From: Osedax fenrisi
Taxonomy: Eukaryota > Annelida > Polychaeta > Sabellida > Siboglinidae
Assembly (NCBI GenBank): GCA_964019155.1
Contig: OZ025244.1
Coordinates: forward strand, 37,842,739 to 37,906,738
Direction: 5' to 3'
Length of the DNA stretch: 64,000 nt
Of the stretch, positions 9,544 to 64,000 are shown one piece after another. The notes beneath the pieces were generated by a model that searched no databases, was not told the origin of the DNA, and saw nothing but the letters and a program-made list of their open reading frames with translations. Position 1 is the stretch's first letter; the number at the start of each line of letters is the position of its first letter. A program made the translations under genes and the position numbers.

Positions 9544-11513
9544 TTATGATAATAAAATAGATAGTAAGTAAATAATGAATACTAGAATTATAAATTGAAC
9601 ATTTATATATAACATATATATGAATTATATCCATTGTTATCACATGTACTAGCCACAGATCTGTATTAAAATAACATATGGTTTATAGATAAACAGACAC
9701 TGAACTGTACTATCTGTGACCTGAAGTTCATGTCAGACTCCGACCTGAAGTATCATCTGCAGACCCATCTGAATAGCGTTAGTGTATCTACTGTGTGTGT
9801 GTGTGTATGTGTTGGTGTGTGTGTGTGTGTGCGTGTGTGTGGGTGTATTAGTTAGAGTAAATGCTACTACTAGATATATATTATATGTAAGAATTATAAT
9901 AACAACTATAACCAGGTCTATATAGTAATAAATAGATCTGCTTATGAATGGTAGAGTAATTTTTTATTTTATAGTTGAACGATTTCATTGTAGTGCTTCT
10001 TATCTGCTGGCAGTAGTTTTTTATTTTTAAATTAAATGGTTCCGTTAATACCTAGTTTATTTGTAAACTAGTCATAAATTCATAATTATCACAGAGTAAC
10101 CTAGGATCATTTAACTTTATATATATATATTTATTATTAAATACATTTTTGTATAACAAATATTGTATATTACGATTATATAACAGTACGTTGTTGTAAT
10201 AATACTTATATGAAAGTCAAGAATATAATCATATATATCATGATATGCACTTTTAATAAATTATTGTTTACAAACTATATTCATCAGCATATGTTAAGTA
10301 TTGTTAATAATAATGTAATATTATCTTTCAATATAGATAATTGTTATTTAATAAGTTACTTATTATAATTATTAATATAATAGAAAATTGAACATTCAAG
10401 TTAATAATGTCATCCCTTTTGAAAATATCTATAAAAAGTATATATTATGTTTTTAATTTAGAATAATAACTCAATATTATATATAGTTATACTTATTCCA
10501 ATAGAAATTATAATATTTAACTTGCTTAATTAATAAATTATATTTATATATTTTGTATAGAATTATTATTTATAAAATATAATTTGTCATCCATGCATAA
10601 TAGAATAGTCTACAATTTATAGACATATAGTTATGTAAATTATATTTTCATGAAACCATAAAGCTCTACATTAAATAATTGGTATTATATTACAAATATT
10701 TGAATATATAGGATGGATTAATATACATTTCTCAGATATTCAATATAATTAATGAAATAAAGTACTAATTTATAACATAACATAATTGTCCAAATGGTTA
10801 TGTTATTGATACATAATTAGGAAATTATTTTATAATCACAAAATTGTAAAATTTATATTATTTATAGCATATAAAATGTAATAATTATATTATTTGAATT
10901 AGGTTAATGGATTTAATTTAATGACGTAAATTTAATTTCATCAATGTTTTTAAAAGTTAATAATTAAATAACAACATTAAAACATTAATTCATTAAAATA
11001 TAAAATAACGATAATCAAATTTAATTAACAAATATTATAAATAATTTATAATTTTTTAATGTAATATATTTTCTACGCTTAATCATTACTACCATCAAAT
11101 GGTAACCATCTCTACAATCTATGCACATATCTTCACATACGTCGCTACTCTATTTGCACCAGCCTCCTCTAGAATCAACTCCCTCCATCTCTCAAAACCA
11201 TTAACACGTCTACTACAACCTTCAAACGCAAACTAAATAATTACCTCCTTGTTCACGATATCTGAATTTATAATATAATCGTTTTCACTTGTTATACACT
11301 TGTCCGTACTAATTATTACTTTTATTATTTAAATCACACAATAAGAATTTTATAATTAAATTAGTATTAAAATCATCACCACCACCCTCCTCACACACGC
11401 AGGCATCTTCGAGTCGTATGAACATGCACGCCTGTCATCACTGCGGACAGCTGTTCGCTCACTGCGCCTACCTGCAGCGCCACCTAGCTAAGGAACACAA
11501 CGTCGTCGATTAA
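60..11513 (+). CDS. ZNF423/521 (Oaz): Gene A: ZNF423/ZNF521 (Oaz)-type multi-C2H2 zinc-finger protein, C-terminal part (13 exons, 5' end outside window)
   Basis: Thirteen exons, join(60..312, 930..1054, 2980..3087, 3734..3913, 4289..4466, 5102..5211, 6222..6336, 6988..7074, 7280..7401, 8093..8228, 8706..8801, 9689..9777, 11403..11513), give one open frame of 569 codons plus stop. Every junction has AG/GT borders and matching phase. About twelve C2H2 fingers are visible, mostly C-x2-C-x12-H-x3/4-H. The block FQCIKC (exon 7), then CMLCQQEF..PAKLQCHLILHSFQG (exon 8), then CPKCPQCF (exons 9-10) follows the order and wording I recall for the C-terminal fingers of ZNF423/ZNF521, nuclear regulators of BMP/EBF signalling and neural differentiation. 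The protein continues with two more fingers (exons 12 and 13). VKME in exon 1 is a sumoylation-type consensus. The orthology is recognised from memory, not searched. Confidence 0.85.
930..1054 (+). CDS. ZNF423/521 (Oaz): Gene A exon 2 (one finger plus start of the next)
   Basis: Acceptor TTACAG, donor GTTACA. It encodes finger YRCTCC..QRHLVNTH and the Cys pair CSIC of the next finger, whose His pair lies in exon 3. Reading past the donor soon gives a stop, so the exon end is set by the donor and by the finger spacing across the junction. Confidence 0.8.
1055..2979 (+). other. Gene A intron 2 (1.9 kb)
   Basis: Very AT-rich, many stops, no recognisable exon or mobile element. Confidence 0.6.
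2980..3087 (+). CDS. ZNF423/521 (Oaz): Gene A exon 3 (second half of finger, linker)
   Basis: Acceptor TAACAG, donor GTTTAG, phase 0 at both ends. DDVQKHLFDNH completes the finger begun in exon 2 with the exact 12-residue Cys-His spacing, which fixes the splice. A Ser-rich linker follows. Confidence 0.75.
3198..3470 (+). mobile_element. 3' end of a CR1/L2-like non-LTR retrotransposon (copy 1)
   Basis: A decayed coding end reads WNS-LPASIRS (one base missing after WNS), the typical C-terminus of CR1/L2/Jockey-type ORF2. An AT-rich 3' UTR with CTATGATAAGTGC follows and ends in ATC repeats. Copies at 37652 and 11128 share the tail or the coding end. It lies in gene A intron 3. Confidence 0.65.
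3734..3913 (+). CDS. ZNF423/521 (Oaz): Gene A exon 4 (finger WKCEIC)
   Basis: Acceptor GCCAG, donor GTTAGT, phase 0-0. An Ala/Met/Gly-rich linker leads into a complete finger (WKCEICDRCF, then HKITQH) and a basic tail ending ERKR. A minisatellite starts directly after the donor. Confidence 0.85.
3918..4110. repeat. Minisatellite (about 20-24 bp) with AP-1 sites
   Basis: Repeated ATTAATAGTATGASTCATAC units start right after the exon 4 donor. The first part carries five TGACTCA or TGAGTCA heptamers; the rest has decayed to TATGTAATATTAATAG units. Confidence 0.85.
4289..4466 (+). CDS. ZNF423/521 (Oaz): Gene A exon 5 (Pro/Thr linker and finger IRCKNC)
   Basis: Acceptor CGTAG, donor GTACTA, ends in phase 1. 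A Pro/Thr-rich linker precedes finger IRCKNC..SHVRIH. A second AG at 4304-4305 was not chosen because it breaks the frame from exon 4. Confidence 0.8.
5102..5211 (+). CDS. ZNF423/521 (Oaz): Gene A exon 6 (finger IRCVVC)
   Basis: Acceptor GACAG, donor GTTAGT. It encodes finger IRCVVC..LQNHAELH. Reading through the donor enters a tandem repeat, so the apparent longer open frame is not coding. Confidence 0.8.
5218..5400. repeat. Minisatellite, CCTGAGTATTGYGTTATCYT units
   Basis: About five units of 28-30 bp start a few bases past the exon 6 donor and decay towards 5470. Confidence 0.75.
5672..5926 (-). mobile_element. tRNA-derived SINE (copy 1)
   Basis: On the minus strand the head has an A box TGGCTCAGTGG and B box GGTTCGAGCC, but the acceptor and anticodon arms do not pair as in a tRNA gene. 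The body (AGGTCTTA, GCTTCGAAGGGACATTAGA, ATATGGTTATAAG, GGATGAGATGAAATGAC) is shared with the copy at 59177. Confidence 0.8.
6222..6336 (+). CDS. ZNF423/521 (Oaz): Gene A exon 7 (finger FQCIKC, family signature)
   Basis: Acceptor CTACAG, donor GTTGGC, phase 0 in and 1 out. FQCIKCQQTF..KEHVVIH is one of the most family-like fingers; vertebrate ZNF423/521 carry a very similar QCIKCQ finger at this place. Confidence 0.88.
6988..7074 (+). CDS. ZNF423/521 (Oaz): Gene A exon 8 (finger HKCMLC..PAKLQCHLILH)
   Basis: Acceptor TTGCAG, donor GTCATT, 87 bases, phase 1-1. The SPAKLQCHLI segment followed by HSFQG is nearly the wording I recall in ZNF423/521 and is the strongest single identifier of the family here. 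Confidence 0.88.
7280..7401 (+). CDS. ZNF423/521 (Oaz): Gene A exon 9 (finger MMCHSC and Cys pair of next finger)
   Basis: Acceptor CTCAG, donor GTATGT. It has a complete finger (CHSCGMTF, then HVLRH) and ends in CPKCPQ, the Cys half of the finger completed in exon 10. Confidence 0.88.
7402..8092 (+). other. Gene A intron 9, containing a MITE
   Basis: AT-rich sequence around the inverted-repeat element at 7786-7947; no exon seen. Confidence 0.5.
7786..7947. mobile_element. MITE-like inverted-repeat element (about 160 bp)
   Basis: Left arm AGGGCTCTGTTCC..AAGTAGAATCAGGTTGAG and right arm (reversed) AAAGCTGCGGTTC..AAGTAGAATCTGATTGAG form imperfect terminal inverted repeats of about 45 bp, followed inward by GCGTCGC / GTGTCGCC. 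The centre is AT-rich. No ORF; superfamily unknown. Confidence 0.7.
8093..8228 (+). CDS. ZNF423/521 (Oaz): Gene A exon 10 (finger completion, Pro/Ala/Gly linker)
   Basis: Acceptor GTTTCAG, donor GTTTGT. CFSFSAEFNNHFYAMH completes the CPKC finger. As I recall them, vertebrate ZNF423/521 stop just after the equivalent finger; here the frame runs on through a Leu/Ala/Pro/Gly linker. A minisatellite begins about 30 bases past the donor. Confidence 0.85.
8256..8572. repeat. AT-rich minisatellite (about 55-75 bp unit, 5-6 copies)
   Basis: Units of GATTTAGTATATTTATGTTA plus TAAAGTTATATATATATAAG, in gene A intron 10 close to the donor. Confidence 0.8.
8706..8801 (+). CDS. ZNF423/521 (Oaz): Gene A exon 11 (symmetrical 96-bp linker exon, possibly alternative)
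   Basis: Acceptor AACAG, donor GTTAGT, phase 1-1, so it can be skipped without a frameshift. It encodes a low-complexity linker with no finger. If the donor is not used, the frame meets TAG TAA within five bases and gives a protein without the last two fingers. The codon pattern is GC-richer than the surrounding DNA. Confidence 0.65.
8802..9688 (+). other. Gene A intron 11
   Basis: AT-rich; holds a (TA)n tract at about 9195-9264 and another near 9510-9530. No exon found. Confidence 0.5.
9689..9777 (+). CDS. ZNF423/521 (Oaz): Gene A exon 12 (extra C-terminal finger LNCTIC)
   Basis: Acceptor TTATAG, donor GTTAGT. It encodes finger LNCTICDLKF..KYHLQTH. A (GT)n tract starts a few bases past the donor. 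Confidence 0.8.
9778..11402 (+). other. Gene A last intron (1.6 kb)
   Basis: Starts with a degenerate (GT)n tract (9790-9842), then AT-rich unique sequence and a LINE fragment near its 3' end. Confidence 0.5.
11128..11392 (+). mobile_element. 3' end of a CR1/L2-like non-LTR retrotransposon (copy 3)
   Basis: The frame ending with TGA at 11263-11265 reads NQLPPSLKTINTS and FKRKLNNYLL after a TAG that stands where the family Trp (TGG of W-N-x-L-P) is expected. The 3' tail ends in ATC/ACC repeats that merge with the exon 13 acceptor. Confidence 0.7.
11403..11513 (+). CDS. ZNF423/521 (Oaz): Gene A terminal exon 13 (last finger and stop)
   Basis: Acceptor ACGCAG, phase 0. It encodes finger HACHHCGQLF..QRHLAKEH, then NVVD and TAA at 11511-11513. 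The acceptor's pyrimidine tract overlaps the ATC/ACC-rich tail of a LINE fragment. Confidence 0.85.
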   Translation, partial: ASSSRMNMHACHHCGQLFAHCAYLQRHLAKEHNVVD

Positions 11514-11738
11514 AGCTCGACCAGGCGGGTGTCGCGGTCTATTGGGTATCGAGGAACATCACGATATTAGACGCAGCGATCGCGCGCCACATTGTCGAAT
11601 GAAGTGCGAATAGTTTCTAATGTCAAACTCGTTTCCCAAGTATATCCCAAAGTATTATTTATTATGATAACACTTCACGTCACCTTCGTTATCATTAATC
11701 GCTGATTTCATAAAACATAATTAATAGTCGACGAAACA

Positions 11739-11744
11739 AATAAA
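11739..11744 (+). terminator. Candidate polyadenylation signal of gene A
   Basis: AATAAA lies 226 bases past the stop codon. A second AATAAA at 11984-11989 is an alternative. In DNA this AT-rich the hexamer is weak evidence. Confidence 0.35.
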
Positions 11745-12261
11745 TATCATTTCATGTAATATAATCTTCTGTTTCGATAAGTGAAATTAAATGCATATAT
11801 ACATTATTTATTTTATTGTAAATTAAGTTTAATTTGTATAGTTAATATTTAATGATTCATATCAGATTATTATTTAAAATGTTAATTATGATATGCCAAT
11901 ATACATATATATACATTGAATTGAATATAGGGATTTGGATATCTTAATGGATTGTACAGAAGACAGGCATGAACCTAAATTAGAATAAAGTACTTGTTCA
12001 ATTATATATGTTGTAGTTACTAATTCCAGTGCCACAATTGAAAATTATAAAAAACATGCATGTATGTTAAAATAAATACCTGATTGTATAAATTCCACAA
12101 AAAAATAAATTTCATTTAAAATATACGTTATTTTAAATGTTGTATAATATATGTTATTTCATGATAACATATATTAAGATAAATACTTTTTACTAAATAT
12201 ATTCATATAACATACTATATGCAAGTCCTTATTCAAACATATTTGTTCTTATACATATCTT

Positions 12262-12304
<43 letters not shown>

Positions 12305-14286
12305 TTCATACGAATCATATTTATGACATAAAATATTGTTTTATCTTTTGTAATGATAGAAAATATCAGGAATATATAACTTTATTTATGCATACATATT
12401 AACAATGATACAAATATATATAAAATAACAAATATAATGTAATCTATAATATACATATCATGATTGCTTGGATTTATTAGATAGCTATCAGAAATAATGG
12501 TATGATGTTATTTACGAGTGTATATATAAACAATATTAGCATGAAATTGTATTATACAATGTTATTGTAAACAAAATTATTCAATGAATACTATTATTAA
12601 TTTTTTTTTGTAATTAACATTTTATTTTGATATTATACTATTCAATTATTGGATGTATAATATACATTGTATATCCTATATTGCAGTGAATATATTAATA
12701 TTTTGCATTTTTATTTAAATTACAATAAATAATATAGTATATTGTATAATTTATACGAGTAGAACTTTTTTCTTATCGGCTTAATCAATACTTTTGTAAA
12801 GGTTTATCTATACATAATATACTTTAATATTCTATATATTGACATGGTAATGGTAGTATTAGTAGTGTGGGTGGTCCTACTACCATGGTAGTAGCGATAT
12901 TGACATCATCTTTCTAATGTATATGCTGACAGGTGGTGAGTTTACATGTGACATAGTTAGACCTATCATTGCAGCATACTTCATCACAGCCTATGTTTAA
13001 TAGAGGTAGGTTAAGGGGATCACCATTAAGGACTTCTTAATAAGGAGTATAGTTTTTCATTACAACAAATAAATATAATACATATATAAAATATTCATCA
13101 AAAAAACATTTGTTTCTATTTCTCCAGAATTGTAACTTATATTAAACATGTTAAAAAAATAAAATATTTTTAAAGACATTTAATTTTCTTTAAAGTTAAT
13201 TATTTTTTCGCCAAACATGATCTCCTAATTGTATAACATAACATACATTAAGGGTATATCGCAGTCTGCCAATGTATAGAGATAGTGAATACATTACTCC
13301 ATATAAAGTTCCACAGACAAAATCTATTCAATTCAGTGAATTATATTTATTTTTTGTGATATTCAGAGAAAATATAAAGTAAACTAAATAACACAACATT
13401 AATTAATATTCAATTATAATATTATTGTTTTGTTTTTAAAATATTTTACCCTGATGTATCCCTTTAACTAGAATATACACAATAAAATAAAATATTGTTT
13501 CCATTTTTTTAAATAGAATTAAGTTTCTCTGAAAAAATGTGATATAATGTAATTTCTTCTTATGTAATTTATTTTGTTATATATATATTCATTTTTAATT
13601 TAGTACATATATATATAATATAATCATAGTATATATGATAACATTTTATATTTATATTAGAAAAATAAAAAATTTATATTTAAAAAATATATAGAAATAT
13701 CAATATTTCATAGAATAATTATTTAATTTGTAGTTATATAATTTATACTATTACATAATATTGTGTGCTAAAACACATTGTGATTATTCAAATATAAATA
13801 TACATAAAAAAACCATGTATTGATTATTTGTATATGTAATCTATGTTAATTTTCCTATAATGCTCATATTACATTTTAATAGGACCCTTATTTTTGGTCA
13901 AATTATAAAAAAATGTAAAATAAAATATGTAGATCATTATATTATAATAAAGTTTGTGATGTAATTAATTTGTAAATATTATATATTAAACAAGTCGTTT
14001 AACTTAGCTATACATATAATATCACTAGAGTAAGCTGTATTTAGTTTAACAAGAGTACTTTAGATTAGACCTAACCTAACTATAAAGGAATATGCGAATC
14101 CTGTGATAGATATTTTCATGGTTTCAATAAATATGTAACCTTTGCGTTCTTTTCTAACATCTTCGCGATAGAAGTGGGCAAAGTAATATTACTTCTAATG
14201 CATATAAGCCAGTTATAACTGGCTATCTAGATATACAAACTTTCAGATAAGATGTAATAATTAACAGCCATGGGTTGCGGCTGCAG

Positions 14287-14572
14287 CTAACAGTAATAGC
14301 CTCATACTATAGTATATATACTGCTGTTATGTTGCCATTAAACGTCTATTATGCCACTATTATAATTAGTAATGCTATTATTTTGCAATAATAATAGCAA
14401 CATAATGGCATTACAAATGAATGCAGTATAATAGACTTTTAATGGCAATATAATAGAAGCATAATAGCATTACATATAAATATCAGCATTCTAGAATTTT
14501 AATGGCAACATAATATTACAATGTCAACATATTAGGCTATTAGTTATGCTATTATGAGGCTATTACTGTTAG
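14287..14572. mobile_element. MITE with perfect 20-bp terminal inverted repeats
   Basis: CTAACAGTAATAGCCTCATA at 14287-14306 is the exact reverse complement of 14553-14572. Inside, AATGGCAACATAATA-type segments recur in both orientations. No ORF and no clear target-site duplication. It looks like a non-autonomous DNA transposon. Confidence 0.8.
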
Positions 14573-15723
14573 AAGGGAGACACTATTTTTAAAAAATTGA
14601 TACAATTAATAATTTACAACTACAAATTTCCCACAATACTTGTTATGTTTCTGGTGACATACAAGAGGAATACTTATAGTTCATCATCGCATACCAGCAA
14701 ATATAGGTATACCCTGTTGTTCATAATCCTTTTCAACCGACTCACCTTTCTATAAGCTGATTCTCAACCATCGATAGACCCTGATTAACAAATAAAAGTT
14801 CATAAATATAATGGATTCTGAATACGACATTTGATTGCAATGAGTTTAAAAGAGCAGCTAATTAATTTTCCTGTACAAAGAAGCAAATAATCTCAACTCA
14901 TCAACATGTGATTTTGTTGATATATCTCACTCTCTCTCTGCACAGCATGATGCGATCACTATTATTTATAGAAAATGATACAAGATAAATGTAATTAATT
15001 AAGTAATAGTGCAGCGTTATCTGGCATGTATCTTTGCGAACTAAAAGTTGTACATTTTCATTATGTCAATAAATGGTGGGCTATAATTTAACAAGTCAGT
15101 AATATATATCTAGCTGTTCAAGATTTACGTCAGTTTAAGACTACATACAGATTGGTAATATTACAAGTACTTTTACAATTATTTAATCAATAATATTTTC
15201 TGATAATAGATTACTTTATTAACTATAGTTATATACCTAGTAGATATCATCAGTTTTAGTATCTGATAAATATTCAACTACTACTAATTCTTTGTTGTTA
15301 ATTTTATAATGATATTCTTGTAATGTATGCCATATATTATATGGTAATACATTTATATATAAGTATATTTCTATGTTTACATTGAATATTATATTACTTT
15401 ATGTATTATAATAGATCATCTATAATTATACGATACTCAAATTTAGTTTTACCAGTTACCCCATCAAGAGATAACAAAATATTAAACATGTATTTAACAT
15501 CTGTTAATTATTATAAATTATTTTTAATAAAAATTAAATATTAACGATAATTATCGCTATAAAGTCTAGAGTAAATCATTTTAACGTATACTAATATACG
15601 CGAAGGATATGAAAATACATATATATAGTATATATTTTATTTACTTGCATAATATACGGTGTATAATATATACACGATATAGAAGTAATGATAAACGTTC
15701 GCACATATATATTAATTTCCTCT

Positions 15724-15729
15724 TTTATT
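15724..15729 (-). terminator. Candidate polyadenylation signal of gene B
   Basis: AATAAA on the minus strand about 0.9 kb past the stop. No closer perfect copy was noticed, but the hexamer is common by chance in this DNA. Confidence 0.3.
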
Positions 15730-16662
15730 AACTTAATTTACGTGTGATGAGAAGATTATATTACAATAGATGTACTAGTTTGACGACAACAATATGGCGA
15801 TGTTAAAATAGTAATAGTCTCGTACGTGTGTGTGTGTGATGAGTCATCAATGATGATATTGTTGTTATGTCGGAATAGCGGCGTATAAAAATATGTCTGG
15901 TCGAAGTATAAGTCTTTCTCGAGAAGGTTTGGCAGGGAACACGATTGAAGTCTTGCGTTCAATTTAAGCACATCTAGTCAGGTCAAAATTAACGAATCAA
16001 AATAATCAGAGGTCGGTGGTTGGTTGGGGGGGCGGGGTAGGGGCGTGGTATTCAATAACGATAAAAGTAATAATAATATAATAATAATAAGATATATAAC
16101 GGTTATAAGCATCTTCACCATAGGGATGATATTATTTCGTAGTGGCTTTGTAGTATTTTTAGAAAAATACAAAAATACAACTACCACCACCACTACCACC
16201 TGGTTGTGGGTGGTATCGCAGCAGTGTCACCCTCTTGGGGTACGTAATGGTTAGCAGTGGGGTAACGTGGGTATCGCGCATGGTTAATGGTTTCAACGAG
16301 GTGGTGTGTACGTTCGTAACGCGCGAGTGTGTGTATGTGTGGATATCCATTAATGGGCCTTTAAAAATACTCGTAGATTTCTCTCTCTCTCAATTTCGTA
16401 ATAGAATAATGATAGGTATAATATAATAATGTTGATGATGATGATGATAATGATGTCGATGGTAATGATTTCGCATTAATAGTAGTAGAATTAATGAAGA
16501 GGTCGCTTTCCAATACTAATACTTGCTAATATATGTGTGTGGGTGGGTGGGTGGTATATATATATATGTGTATATGTATGTATAAATAATGAATTACAAG
16601 TCACCAATCTCGTCTCCGGAATAATAAGTTACAAAATATATTTATATAAAATTGCATTACGG

Positions 16663-64000
<47,338 letters not shown>

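Larger units (their letters stand above)
11514..16662. other. Convergent intergenic spacer and 3' UTRs (5.1 kb)
   Basis: AT-rich; holds candidate polyA signals, a (TA)n tract at about 12266-12301, a MITE at 14287-14572 and, at 15820-16660, GC-richer DNA probably in the 3' UTR of gene B (TGG, TTG and GAT repeats). No further gene seen. Confidence 0.6.

Overview
The window is a piece of an animal nuclear genome, most likely from an invertebrate bilaterian whose phylum I cannot name. It is very AT-rich, full of TA, GT and AGT microsatellites, and its genes are broken into short GC-richer exons. It holds the 3' parts of two large zinc-finger transcription-factor genes lying tail to tail. Neither gene's start codon is in the window.

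Gene A (+ strand, 60-11513, 13 exons, 569 codons plus stop, 5' end off the left edge) encodes about twelve C2H2 fingers. Finger order and sequence match the C-terminal part of the vertebrate ZNF423/ZNF521 family (Drosophila Oaz). Two further fingers follow the point where, from memory, the vertebrate proteins stop.

Gene B (- strand, 64000 down to 16663, 34 exons proposed, 5' end off the right edge) encodes a ZFHX3/ZFHX4 (ATBF1, fly zfh-2) orthologue. It has about a dozen fingers and four homeodomains in the family order: fingers, HD1 (WFRN), HD2, finger, HD3 + finger, HD4 + finger, then a C-terminal pair of fingers with an acidic tail. Exons B3-B34 join in one frame (5768 coding bases, stop included) and all junction phases agree.

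Layout: 60-11513 gene A; 11514-16662 convergent intergenic spacer with a 20-bp-TIR MITE; 16663-27114 compact HD2-to-C-terminus half of gene B; 27115-43223 two introns of about 8 kb around exon B17, including a CpG-rich block, tandem arrays and relic repeats; 43224-64000 HD1 and the N-terminal fingers, with several CpG-rich intronic blocks.

Mobile DNA seen: a tRNA-derived SINE family (four copies), 3' ends of a CR1/L2-like LINE (three copies), two MITE-like inverted-repeat elements, and a short dispersed repeat of unknown type (three copies). The most unusual genome-level signal is the splice-donor set. In 43 phase-consistent introns the +3 base is T in 27, A in 11, C in 5 and never G, and GTTAGT is the commonest donor (14). 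Other points of interest are a 10-bp-phased ACAATG (SOX-like) array, an AP-1-bearing minisatellite, an inverted pair of ROR-like half sites, and three same-oriented CTCF-like cores. All functional readings are by family recognition; no search was run.
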